A stretch of 64,000 bases of DNA from Pelagimonas sp017744045. GTDB lineage: Bacteria; Pseudomonadota; Alphaproteobacteria; Rhodobacterales; Rhodobacteraceae. Both the position numbers and the translations under genes were made by a program. The first letter of the stretch is position 1. Each line of letters opens with the position of its first letter. The notes beneath the pieces are model-generated. The model was not told where the DNA came from. It did not search any database and saw only the letters and a list, made by a program, of their open reading frames with translations. This document shows, piece by piece, positions 1-8,475 of this stretch. The stretch lies in the NCBI RefSeq assembly GCF_017744045.1, contig NZ_JAGHRD010000002.1, one strand, 5' to 3'.

Positions 1-63
1 GGCTGCAATGGCCACATCGGGATTTTCCGCCGGATCGACCGGGGCATTTGGGGACAGCACGAC

Positions 64-966
64 ATGAGATCAATCAGCGCAGAGCTGATCCGGCAGATTG
101 ACCCTGCCCGCCCGGTGCTGATCGCGGGCCCCACCGCCAGCGGCAAATCGGCCCTCGCGCTTGAGATCGCCGAGACGCAGGGCGGCGTGATCGTCAATGC
201 GGATGCCATTCAGGTCTTTGACGATTGGCGCATCCTGACCGCCCGTCCCCCGGCCGAGGACGAATCCCGCGCCAAACATCTGTTATATGGTCATATTCCC
301 GGCCATCAGGACTATTCCGTTGGTCATTGGCTGCGCGAGGTCACCCCCTTGCTCAACGGTCCCGAGCGTCTGATTATTGTGGGCGGAACGGGCCTTTATT
401 TCACGGCGCTGACCCAGGGGCTGGCCGACATCCCACCGACGCCTGCACAGGTGCGTGCGGAATGTGAGGCTCAACTGGCTTCACAGGGTCTGGCCAGCCT
501 GATTGCGGATCTGGACGCTGCCAGCCGCGACCGGATTGATCTGCAAAACCCGGCTCGGGTGTCGCGCGCCTGGGAGGTGTTGCAATCCACCGGGCGCGGC
601 ATTGCCGATTGGCAGGACAACACCCCGCCGCCGCTTTTGCCGTTGGATCAAACCTTTCCGATCCTGTTTGACGCCCCCAAAGACTGGCTCACCCCACGGA
701 TCGAACGCCGCTTTGATTTGATGATTGCCCAAGGAGCCCTGGACGAAGCCCGTGCCAATCTCGACACATGGCATCCCAAACTGCCCTCAGCCAAGGCCAT
801 CGGGGCGACCGAGCTGATCGTGCATCTGCGCGGCGAGCTCAGCCTGGAAGAGGCCTGCACCCGCGCCACAATTCTGACACGGCAATTTGCGAAACGGCAA
901 CGGACCTGGTTCAACGCCCGCATGAAAAGCTGGACCAAAGTTTCGCCACAGGATGCAGTTGCATGA
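64..966 (+). CDS. miaA: tRNA dimethylallyltransferase MiaA
   Basis: This 300-residue protein should transfer a dimethylallyl group to N6 of A37 in tRNAs that read codons starting with U. The N-terminus carries the P-loop GPTASGKSALA (about residues 22-32), followed by VNADAIQVF, which matches the VNADSxQVY signature of MiaA, and later RNPxR-like and GATELI segments typical of the family. The length fits bacterial MiaA. The ATG at 64 follows a GGGGA about 11 bases upstream. Its TGA overlaps the ATG of the next gene (ATGA), so the two are probably co-translated. The 63 bases before it stay open in the same frame to the window edge, so a slightly longer N-terminus cannot be excluded. Confidence 0.95.
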   Translation: MRSISAELIRQIDPARPVLIAGPTASGKSALALEIAETQGGVIVNADAIQVFDDWRILTARPPAEDESRAKHLLYGHIPGHQDYSVGHWLREVTPLLNGPERLIIVGGTGLYFTALTQGLADIPPTPAQVRAECEAQLASQGLASLIADLDAASRDRIDLQNPARVSRAWEVLQSTGRGIADWQDNTPPPLLPLDQTFPILFDAPKDWLTPRIERRFDLMIAQGALDEARANLDTWHPKLPSAKAIGATELIVHLRGELSLEEACTRATILTRQFAKRQRTWFNARMKSWTKVSPQDAVA

Positions 967-1859
967 AACGCCCCGCCTTTCTGACCAAACCCATGCCCCC
1001 CGGCCCTGGCCAGAAAGCGCCCGCAAAATCACCTGCGGACAAACCCACCCTGACCCTGCCCACAGACCCGGTGCGCGCGGGGTCATTGACTCTGGTGACC
1101 CAGGCGGCACCTTGGAAATACGAACTGCTGCATGACCGCCCTGACAATGTGCTGATCTGGCTGACACGGGGTCAGGGCATGATCATCGTGAACGGGGTGC
1201 GGCGCGGCATTTCCACCAATCAGGCCATGTACTTACCCGCCGGGACATTGTTTGCCTTGGACATGCCCAAAGGCACCCAGGGGTTGATGTTGCAATGCCC
1301 CGCCGGGCTGACCAAACGCATGCCGCGCGAAACCTTGCATCTGCGGGTGCGCGATAGTCTTGCTCAGGCCGAGATCATCTCGATCATCGACACGATGGGT
1401 CGCGAGCTGATGCAGGAGCGCCCGCTGATGCAGGAGGCGCTGACCGCGCATACCCATCTGGCCGCGGTCTGGTTGCATCGCCAAATTGAAGTTGGCGCGA
1501 TTGAGGAACCGCAAGACACCGCAGGCAGTCGCCTGGTGAGTCGGTTTTCGCAAAAACTGGTGCGCGATTACAGCTCTTCGGATGGGGTCAGCGGCTATGC
1601 CGAGGCGCTTGACGTTACGCCAACCCATTTGACCCGTGTCTGCCGCAAATCCTGCGGCAAGACAGCGGCGGATTTTCTGGCTGAACGCAAATTGCACGCC
1701 GCGCGACTGGCGCTTGGCGCATCCAAACAGCCGATCAAGGATATTGCCGCCGCTTTGGGCTTTGCCTCAGCGGCCTATTTTACACGCTTTATCCAGACAC
1801 AAACCGGCCATTCGCCATCCGCGCTGCGACGCGCCGACAAGGCCCATTTCCGAGACTGA
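963..1859 (+). CDS. AraC-family transcriptional regulator with N-terminal cupin-like domain
   Basis: A 298-residue regulator. The N-terminal half (about residues 50-130) looks like the sugar/effector-binding cupin of AraC proteins, with MIIVNGVRRGIS and YLPAGTLFALDMP. The C-terminal 100 residues form a double helix-turn-helix: DVTPTHLTRVCRKSCGKT, then IKDIAAALGFASAAYFTRFI and GHSPSALRR. I chose the ATG at 963 because it overlaps the miaA stop as ATGA; the frame is open further upstream inside miaA. The next gene, 219 bp downstream on the same strand, is the binding protein of a peptide-type ABC importer, and tandem direct repeats lie between them. Control of that importer is a reasonable inference. 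The effector is unknown. Confidence 0.88.
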   Translation: MKRPAFLTKPMPPGPGQKAPAKSPADKPTLTLPTDPVRAGSLTLVTQAAPWKYELLHDRPDNVLIWLTRGQGMIIVNGVRRGISTNQAMYLPAGTLFALDMPKGTQGLMLQCPAGLTKRMPRETLHLRVRDSLAQAEIISIIDTMGRELMQERPLMQEALTAHTHLAAVWLHRQIEVGAIEEPQDTAGSRLVSRFSQKLVRDYSSSDGVSGYAEALDVTPTHLTRVCRKSCGKTAADFLAERKLHAARLALGASKQPIKDIAAALGFASAAYFTRFIQTQTGHSPSALRRADKAHFRD

Positions 1860-1905
1860 AACCGCAATTTTTTGCGCGGCGATGTCGCATGAACCTCAAG
1901 CCGAC

Positions 1906-1936
1906 GTCGCTTTTTATCGAAAAACGTGTCGCTTTT
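1906..1936. promoter_or_regulatory. Tandem direct repeat, candidate AraC-type operator
   Basis: GTCGCTTTT occurs at 1906-1914 and again at 1928-1936, a 22-bp period, or about two helical turns. AraC-family dimers usually bind tandem direct repeats with this spacing. The site lies between the AraC-type gene and the ABC importer. A weak promoter-like pair, TTGACC (1963-1968) and CGCTAT (1986-1991), follows with a 17-bp spacer. The rest of the 1860-2078 gap shows no gene. Confidence 0.35.
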
Positions 1937-2078
1937 GCGACTCCAAATGTCGAAATCAACCATTGACCTGCCGCCTGATCTCGGGCGCTATGGGGGCAAG
2001 GGGTGAAAGAGGTGTCGCACAGCGGCCCGTAACAAAAACAGCACCCTAACAGATCAACAGTGTCTCAGGGAGAAGACC

Positions 2079-3749
2079 ATGACATCTCACACGCAAGCCA
2101 ACCGAACGCATCCAGCCGCGGATTTGTACGCGCGCGAGCTCAAGGAAGGTCAGCTTGATCGCCGCGAGTTCCTCGCACGAACAACCGCTTTGGGTGTCAC
2201 AGCTTCGGCGGCTTACACTTTGGGTGGTCTGTCCAGCCCCGCCGCAGCGGATGGGCACGCACAGCAAGGCGGCACCATTCGTATGCAAATGGAAGTCCGC
2301 GCCCTGAAGGATCCGCGCACCTATGACTGGACACAGATCGCGACCTTTACCGCCGGTTGGCTGGAATATCTGGTTGAGTACAACAATGACGGCTCGTTCA
2401 AGCCGATGTTGCTGGAAAGCTGGTCCGCCAATGATGACGCCACCGAATACACCTTGAACGTGCGTAAAGGCGTCAAGTGGAACAATGGCGATGACTTCAC
2501 CGCCGAGGATGTGGCCCGCAATATCGAAATGTGGTGTGACAAAGAGGTCGAAGGCAACTCGATGGCCGGTCGTATGGCCAGCCTGATCGATCTGGAAACC
2601 AACAAAGCCGCCGAGGGTGCAATCACCGTCGTCGACAGCCACACCGTGGTTCTGAAAACCAATGCGCCGGACATCACCATCGTTCCGGGCATGGCCGACT
2701 ATCCGGCTGCCATCACCCATTCCAGCCACAACCCGGACACCATGCTCGATAACCCAATCGGCACGGGCTACATGCTGCCTGAAAGCCATGAGGTTGGCGT
2801 TAAGGGCGTGCTGGTGCGCAATGAAGGCCATGATTGGTGGGGTTACGAGGCTGGTAAAGGCGGCTATCTGGATCGTATCGAGTTCATCGATTACGGCACC
2901 GACCCGGCTGCCTTTGTCGCCGCCTTTGATGCCGAAGAAATCGACATGAACTGGGAATCGGTTGGCGAATTTGTCGACGTGTTTGACGGGCTTGGCCTGG
3001 AACGCTCCGAAGTGCCGTCAGGCTTTACCATCGTCATCCGACCGAACCAACTGGCCGAAGACGCCGATGGCAACAAGATCTATGCCGATAAACGCGTGCG
3101 TCAGGCCTTGGCCATGGCGGTCGACAATGCGGTCTGTCTGGAATTGGGCATGTCCGGTTATGGGATCACCGCTGATAACTGCCATGTTGGCCCGATGCAC
3201 CCGGAGCATGACGCCTCTGTCACCCGCCTGCCCCATGACCCCGCCAAGGCCAAAGCCCTGATGGACGAAGCGGGCATGGGCGATTACGAGCATGAGCTGC
3301 ATTCGATCGACGATGACTGGCGCAAGAACACCACCGATGCGGTGGCCGCTCAGCTGCGCGACGCAGGCATCCCGGTCAAGCGCACGGTTCTGCCTGGCTC
3401 GACTTTCTGGAACGACTGGACGAAATACGCCTTCAGCTCGACCAACTGGAACCACCGCCCGCTGGGCACTCAGGTTCTGGCGCTGGCCTATCGTTCGGGC
3501 GAAGCCTGGAACGAATCCGGCTTTGCCAATGCCGAGTTTGACACGCTTCTGGCCGAAGCCAATGCCATTGCTGATGCGGATGCCCGCCGCGAAGTGATGG
3601 GCAAGATCCAGGCGATCATGATCGACGAAGGCGTGACCATTCAGCCTTACTGGCGCACGGCCATGCGTCATTCGCGCGAAGGTTTTGTCGGCAATGGCAA
3701 ACATATCGCCGACCTGCCCCAAATCTACAAATGGGCCGTAAAAGCCTGA
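2079..3749 (+). CDS. ABC transporter substrate-binding protein, family 5 (peptide/opine type), Tat-exported
   Basis: A 556-residue periplasmic binding protein of the SBP_bac_5 (DppA/OppA) family. The N-terminus has a twin-arginine signal, DRREFLARTTALGV, about 27 residues in, then a hydrophobic stretch ending near SSPAAADGHA, so it is probably exported folded. The mature part shows family features such as KPMLLESWS, YTLNVRKGVKWNNGD and FTAEDVARNIEMW. A GGGAGAAG Shine-Dalgarno lies just before the ATG. It is the first gene of an importer operon with two permeases and a double ATPase. A strong hairpin follows its stop. Substrate class (peptide, opine or similar) cannot be told from sequence alone. 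Confidence 0.9.
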   Translation: MTSHTQANRTHPAADLYARELKEGQLDRREFLARTTALGVTASAAYTLGGLSSPAAADGHAQQGGTIRMQMEVRALKDPRTYDWTQIATFTAGWLEYLVEYNNDGSFKPMLLESWSANDDATEYTLNVRKGVKWNNGDDFTAEDVARNIEMWCDKEVEGNSMAGRMASLIDLETNKAAEGAITVVDSHTVVLKTNAPDITIVPGMADYPAAITHSSHNPDTMLDNPIGTGYMLPESHEVGVKGVLVRNEGHDWWGYEAGKGGYLDRIEFIDYGTDPAAFVAAFDAEEIDMNWESVGEFVDVFDGLGLERSEVPSGFTIVIRPNQLAEDADGNKIYADKRVRQALAMAVDNAVCLELGMSGYGITADNCHVGPMHPEHDASVTRLPHDPAKAKALMDEAGMGDYEHELHSIDDDWRKNTTDAVAAQLRDAGIPVKRTVLPGSTFWNDWTKYAFSSTNWNHRPLGTQVLALAYRSGEAWNESGFANAEFDTLLAEANAIADADARREVMGKIQAIMIDEGVTIQPYWRTAMRHSREGFVGNGKHIADLPQIYKWAVKA

Positions 3750-3763
3750 TTTGGAACTGAAAA

Positions 3764-3789
3764 GGGCACGCAGCACGCGTGCCCTTTTT
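3764..3789 (+). terminator. Rho-independent terminator/attenuator after the binding protein gene
   Basis: A perfect 8-bp stem GGGCACGC / GCGTGCCC (3764-3771 and 3777-3784) with loop AGCAC, flanked by AAAA and followed by TTTTT. It lies inside the importer operon, between the binding protein and the first permease. It probably gives partial termination, so the binding protein is made in excess, and it protects the upstream 3' end. Confidence 0.85.
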
Positions 3790-3862
3790 CTATCTTCTAG
3801 CCAGTACCGGACTCGTCGCGACCCTGTCGCATCTTCCGGTATCGCTACCTACAGGGGCACCC

Positions 3863-4948
3863 ATGGGACTTTTCATCCTCAGACGTGTCGGTGTCATGAT
3901 ACTGACCGCGCTCTGTCTGACCTACATCGTCTTCTTTCTGACCAATCTCTACCCGAACCTCGAAAAGCTGGCCAAAACCCAAGGCAATTTCCGCATGACG
4001 GACGAAGCCGTTGCCAGCTGGCTGACGGATCGCGGCTATATGCAATCCATGCCAAAGAAATACGCCGAATGGATCGGGGTTGCCCCGTCGTTCCGGCATG
4101 TGGATGAGGATGGCAAAATCACGGGCCGTTGCATTCTGCCCGGACAAGATCCGGCTGAGGCCCCGCAATTTTGCGGCATCTTGCAGGGGCATTGGGGTTG
4201 GTCGACCGTGTTCAAGGACAAGGTGGGCGATATCATCGGGCAACGCCTGTCGTTGACCGGGATATTGATGTTCTGGGTCATGGTGGTGATGGTCCCCTCG
4301 GCGTTGATCGTCGGCGTTCTGGCCGGGATGCGCGAAGGCTCGGTGCTGGATCGCAGCCTGTCGACCGTGTCGATCACCTCGACCGCGACGCCGGAATATG
4401 TCTCGGGTGTGATCTTTATCGCCCTTCTCGCCAGCTCGAAATCGCCGCTCACCAATTGGCTGCGGGAAAATGGCTGGATCGAGGGCAAGACTGTGTTCAA
4501 AGGCTCCGCCACATCAGCGATGGAGAACCCGACCTTTGAGAATTTCACCCTGCCGGTGATCACCATTGCGCTTTACGGCATGGGCTATATCGCCCGTATG
4601 ACCCGCGCCTCGATGGCAGAAGTCATGGTGGCGCAATATATCCGCACCGCGCGGCTGAAGGGCGTGAGCTTTTACAACATCGTTGTGAAACACGCCCTGC
4701 GCAATGCGCTGATCGCGCCCTTTACCGTGATCATGCTGCAATTCCCATGGTTGCTGAATGGCGTGGTGATTGTTGAAACCCTGTTCAACTACAAAGGCTT
4801 TGGCTGGACTCTGGTTCAGGCGGCCTCGAACAACGATATCGAATTGCTGCTCGGCGTGTCCGTGGTCTCGGTCATCGTGGTTCTGGTGACGCAGCTGATT
4901 TCCGATATCGGCTATGTCTATCTCAACCCGCGTATCAGCGTGACATAG
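3863..4948 (+). CDS. ABC transporter permease (DppB type)
   Basis: A 361-residue inner-membrane permease of the DppB/OppB type. The start MGLFILRRVGVMILTAL matches the conserved LRR start and first helix of this family. The EAA loop region near the C-terminus reads ARMTRASMAEVMVAQYIRTA, followed by KHALRNALIAP. I chose the ATG at 3863; the open frame runs 84 bases upstream into the terminator and lacks family similarity there. Between the first helix and the transmembrane core is a periplasmic stretch of roughly 110 residues, longer than in E. coli DppB. It pairs with the next permease, which starts 9 bp after the stop. Confidence 0.9.
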   Translation: MGLFILRRVGVMILTALCLTYIVFFLTNLYPNLEKLAKTQGNFRMTDEAVASWLTDRGYMQSMPKKYAEWIGVAPSFRHVDEDGKITGRCILPGQDPAEAPQFCGILQGHWGWSTVFKDKVGDIIGQRLSLTGILMFWVMVVMVPSALIVGVLAGMREGSVLDRSLSTVSITSTATPEYVSGVIFIALLASSKSPLTNWLRENGWIEGKTVFKGSATSAMENPTFENFTLPVITIALYGMGYIARMTRASMAEVMVAQYIRTARLKGVSFYNIVVKHALRNALIAPFTVIMLQFPWLLNGVVIVETLFNYKGFGWTLVQAASNNDIELLLGVSVVSVIVVLVTQLISDIGYVYLNPRISVT

Positions 4949-4957
4949 GAGGCGCTC

Positions 4958-6148
4958 ATGGAACCGTTAAGCTGGGGCGCCATTTTCACGCAAATCCTGA
5001 TACAATTCACACCGGTCTGGATCGCCTTGATTGTGCTATTCGCCGTGTCGATCCGTTACAAGCGCCGTCTGGGCCTTTATGGTAAGCTGTTTGACAGCGT
5101 CATCGGCATGATCGGCTTTGCCTTGGTGATGTTCTGGGTCTTTACCGCAATCTTTGCCGGGGTGTTTGACCTGATCGGCACCCATGATCCGTTGGCGCAG
5201 GTCTCGGGCATGAAGAACAAAGTGCCCGGCACGCCCGTGCGCGGTGCCGAAGAGGGCGAGTTTGCCCATTACCTGCTGGGCGGTGACAAGCTGGCCCGCG
5301 ATGTGTTCACCCGTATGGTGCTGGGCAGCACGGTTGTGATCGCCATTGCGCCGCTGGCCACGGTCTTTGCCTTTATGGTCGGGATCACGCTAGGCCTGCC
5401 TGCAGGCTATTACGGCGGGCGTCTGGATACCACGTTGAGCTTTCTCGCCAACCTGATCCTCGCCTTTCCGGTGATCCTGCTGTTCTACCTGTTGGTGACG
5501 CCAGAGATCGTGCAAACCGGGCTGCCGCAATTCATGGCTGTCGTGCTGTTCCTGTTCCCACTGGTGTTTTTCGGCGTGCTGATCCATTCGCGGTTTCGCA
5601 CCCAACCATCGCGCAACATGGTCTGGCTGGCGGTGGTACTGGTGCCGTTGGTGCTGCTTTACATGTCACTGATCAACGAAAGCGGCTCCAAGATCAGCTT
5701 CTGGCCCTTGGACTTCTTTGATGTGCCGGGTGGGATTCTGGTGGTGTTTGTCTCGGTCGTCTTTGTGAACTCGCCCACGGTGTTCCGCATCGTGCGCGGG
5801 CTGACCATGGATATCAAAACCCGCGACTATGTGGCCGCCGCACAAACCCGAGGTGAACGCCCCTGGTATATCATGCTGTGGGAGATCCTGCCCAATGCCC
5901 GTGGCCCACTGATCGTCGATTTCTGCCTGCGCATTGGCTACACGACCATCCTGCTTGGGACCTTGGGCTTCTTTGGCCTTGGCCTGCCGCCGGAAAGCCC
6001 GGATTGGGGCACGACAATCAACGAAGGGCGAAAGCTGCTGTCGGTCTATCTGCACCCGGCCCTGCCCCCGGCCCTGGCTTTGCTAAGCCTGGTGCTGGGT
6101 CTGAACCTGCTGGCGGATGGTCTGCGCGAAGAAAGCCTGCGCGATTGA
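4958..6148 (+). CDS. ABC transporter permease (DppC type)
   Basis: A 396-residue permease, the DppC-type partner. It has two hydrophobic helices at the N-terminus, a periplasmic loop with LLGGDKLARDVFTRMVLGS (the LGTDxxGRDxxSR region of DppC proteins), a membrane core, and an EAA loop MDIKTRDYVAAAQTRGERPW. The C-terminus has NEGRKLL and PALALLSLVLGLNLLADGLR, standard for the family. An AGGAGG ribosome binding site overlaps the end of the previous gene. The core carries an extra stretch (about residues 205-260) with two hydrophobic segments and a polar loop, so the topology may differ from the simple six-helix form. Confidence 0.9.
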   Translation: MEPLSWGAIFTQILIQFTPVWIALIVLFAVSIRYKRRLGLYGKLFDSVIGMIGFALVMFWVFTAIFAGVFDLIGTHDPLAQVSGMKNKVPGTPVRGAEEGEFAHYLLGGDKLARDVFTRMVLGSTVVIAIAPLATVFAFMVGITLGLPAGYYGGRLDTTLSFLANLILAFPVILLFYLLVTPEIVQTGLPQFMAVVLFLFPLVFFGVLIHSRFRTQPSRNMVWLAVVLVPLVLLYMSLINESGSKISFWPLDFFDVPGGILVVFVSVVFVNSPTVFRIVRGLTMDIKTRDYVAAAQTRGERPWYIMLWEILPNARGPLIVDFCLRIGYTTILLGTLGFFGLGLPPESPDWGTTINEGRKLLSVYLHPALPPALALLSLVLGLNLLADGLREESLRD

Positions 6149-6160
6149 TGAGAGGGGAAG

Positions 6161-6211
6161 CCGGGGCGCTGCCCCGGACCCCGGGATATTTTTGGCCCAA
6201 AGAAACCCTGG
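6161..6211 (+). repeat. Intergenic repeat copy A
   Basis: This is a copy of the repeat found six times in the window. It consists of the stem CCGGGGC-GCT-GCCCCGG followed by ACCCCGGGATATTTTTGGCC and CAAAGAAACC. This copy lacks the variable middle hairpin found in the other five. It sits between the second permease and the ATPase of one operon. Confidence 0.8.
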
Positions 6212-6245
6212 CGTTGGATTTGGGCCCTCCGAACAGGAGAACGAC

Positions 6246-8330
6246 ATGAAAGATGATTATGACGGGCCCATTCTGGAGATCGACAATCTTTCGATTTCCT
6301 TTTTCACCCGGCTGAGAGAGATCCCGGCGGTGATGGATTTTTCCGTCACTGTGATGCCCGGCGAGGCCGTGGGGCTGGTGGGCGAATCCGGCTGTGGCAA
6401 ATCCACCGTCGCCTTGGGCGTGATGCAGGATCTGGGCAAGAATGGCCGGATCGTTGGTGGTTCGATCAAGTTCAAGGGGCGTGATCTGGGGGCGATGACG
6501 CGCGATGAGTTGCGCGATATTCGCGGCTCTGAGATTGCGATGATCTATCAGGAACCCATGGCCAGCCTGAACCCGGCAATGAAGATCGGCAAACAGCTGA
6601 TGGAAGTGCCGATTATCCACAAAGGCGTGTCCAAAGAAGAAGCCTATGAACGCGCCTTGCAGGTGGTGACGGATGTGAAATTGCCTGACCCAAAGCGTAT
6701 GTTGGACAGCTATCCGCATCAGCTGTCAGGCGGTCAACAGCAGCGTATCGTGATCGCGATGGCCTTGATGGCCGAGCCGTCCTTGTTGATCCTGGATGAG
6801 CCAACCACCGCGCTGGATGTGACCGTTGAGGCGGCGGTTGTGGAACTGGTGAAGGAGCTGGGCAAGAAATACGGCACCTCGATGCTGTTCATTTCGCACA
6901 ATCTGGGGCTGGTGCTGGAAACCTGTGACCGGCTGTGTGTGATGTATAGCGGTGAGGCAGTTGAGACCGGATCGATTGAAGCGGTGTTTGACCATATGCA
7001 ACACCCTTATACGCAGGCGCTTTTCCGGTCGATCCCATTGCCCGGAGCTGACAAGAATGCACGCCCGCTGGTCGCCATTCCCGGCAACTTCCCCCTGCCC
7101 CATGAGCGCCCGCCGGGCTGCAACTTTGGCCCGCGCTGCGATTATTTTGTTGAGGGGCGCTGTAATGCGGATGCCATTCCCATGGCCGAGGTGCCGGATA
7201 AGGATCGTCACGAGACCCGCTGTTTGCGCTATGAAGAGATTGATTGGGACGCGCCGATGCAGCATGCAGGCCAGGCCGAGAAGCCCGAGCCCGGGCGTGT
7301 TGTTCTCAAGATGGACAATCTGCGCAAATATTACGAGGTCGCGGCCAATGCGCTTTTTGGCAGTTCCGGCGAAAAGAAGGTTGTCAAAGCCAACGAAACC
7401 CTGAGTTTTGAGGCCCGCGAAAGCGAGACTTTGGCGATTGTGGGCGAGTCAGGCTGCGGCAAGTCGACCTTTGCCAAGGTCTTGATGGGGTTGGAAACCG
7501 CGACCGATGGCCAAATCCTGCTGGACAATCGCGAGATCCAGGATGTGCCGATTGAGGCGCGGGATACGGATACGATTTCCGATGTGCAGATGGTGTTCCA
7601 GAACCCGTTTGACACGCTGAACCCCTCGATGACCGTGGGGCGTCAGATCATTCGTGCGCTTGAGGTGTTTGACATCGGTGACAGTGATGAGGATCGCCGC
7701 GAACGCATGCTCAAGCTGCTGGATCTGGTGAAACTGCCGCGTGCCTTTGCGGATCGTATGCCGCGCCAACTGTCTGGCGGACAAAAGCAGCGGGTCGGGA
7801 TTGCCCGTGCCTTTGCGGGGGACGCGCGGATTGTGGTGGCGGATGAGCCGGTCTCGGCGCTGGATGTTTCCGTGCAGGCGGCGGTGACCGATCTGTTGAT
7901 GGAGATCCAGCGCGAGCATAAGACCACGCTCTTGTTCATCAGCCATGACCTGTCGATTGTGCGCTATCTCAGCGACCGGGTCATGGTGATGTATCTGGGC
8001 CATGTGGTTGAGCTGGGCACAACGGATCAAGTGTTTGCCCCGCCCTATCACCCCTATACCGAGGCGCTGCTATCGGCGGTTCCGATTGCTGATACAAGCG
8101 TCGAGAAGCAGCATATCGTGTTGGAGGGTGACATTCCGTCGGCGATGAATCCGCCATCGGGTTGCCCGTTCCAAACGCGTTGCCGTTGGAAATCCAAGGT
8201 GCCCGGCGGGCTATGTGAGGCAGAAGTGCCACCGGTCAAAACCCTGTCACATGGTCACCAGATCAAATGCCATCTGAGTGATGCGCAGTTGGAGAAAATG
8301 GAGCCGGTGATCAAGATTGCCGCGGAGTAG
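6246..8330 (+). CDS. Fused double ATPase of peptide-type ABC transporter (DppD-DppF)
   Basis: A 694-residue cytoplasmic protein with two complete ABC modules. The first (about residues 10-330) has the P-loop GESGCGKSTVALG, signature LSGGQQQR and Walker B LLILDEPTTALD. The second (about residues 355-680) has GESGCGKSTFAKV, LSGGQKQR and IVVADEPVSALD. Each module ends with the oligopeptide-transporter C-terminal region; cysteines that may bind an iron-sulfur cluster are visible as GCNFGPRCDYF and GCPFQTRCRW. The ATG at 6246 follows AGGAGA; the open frame upstream runs through repeat copy A. Single-chain D-F fusions are common in this order. The whole operon therefore encodes a five-component importer in four genes. 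Confidence 0.92.
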   Translation: MKDDYDGPILEIDNLSISFFTRLREIPAVMDFSVTVMPGEAVGLVGESGCGKSTVALGVMQDLGKNGRIVGGSIKFKGRDLGAMTRDELRDIRGSEIAMIYQEPMASLNPAMKIGKQLMEVPIIHKGVSKEEAYERALQVVTDVKLPDPKRMLDSYPHQLSGGQQQRIVIAMALMAEPSLLILDEPTTALDVTVEAAVVELVKELGKKYGTSMLFISHNLGLVLETCDRLCVMYSGEAVETGSIEAVFDHMQHPYTQALFRSIPLPGADKNARPLVAIPGNFPLPHERPPGCNFGPRCDYFVEGRCNADAIPMAEVPDKDRHETRCLRYEEIDWDAPMQHAGQAEKPEPGRVVLKMDNLRKYYEVAANALFGSSGEKKVVKANETLSFEARESETLAIVGESGCGKSTFAKVLMGLETATDGQILLDNREIQDVPIEARDTDTISDVQMVFQNPFDTLNPSMTVGRQIIRALEVFDIGDSDEDRRERMLKLLDLVKLPRAFADRMPRQLSGGQKQRVGIARAFAGDARIVVADEPVSALDVSVQAAVTDLLMEIQREHKTTLLFISHDLSIVRYLSDRVMVMYLGHVVELGTTDQVFAPPYHPYTEALLSAVPIADTSVEKQHIVLEGDIPSAMNPPSGCPFQTRCRWKSKVPGGLCEAEVPPVKTLSHGHQIKCHLSDAQLEKMEPVIKIAAE

Positions 8331-8409
8331 ATAGATCCGTTTGGAGCCCTTGCCACTTCGGCCTGGTAAGCGAAGGGCTTTGCCCGCGCGATCACGTGAC
8401 CCTTTCGAC

Positions 8410-8442
8410 AGGAGGCCTTGGACAAGGCCTCCTGTGTTTTTT
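8410..8442 (+). terminator. Rho-independent terminator of the importer operon
   Basis: A perfect 10-bp stem AGGAGGCCTT / AAGGCCTCCT with loop GGAC (8410-8433), followed by GTG and TTTTTT. It ends the importer operon and lies just before the converging gene at 8476. Confidence 0.9.
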
Positions 8443-8475
8443 AGCCGTCAGGGTGTCGCTTGCGTCAATCCTACG

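Noticed and set aside
1..63. Possible end or start of a gene at the left edge
   Set aside because: Frames on both strands are open, but 63 bases with no recognisable motif are not enough to call a gene.
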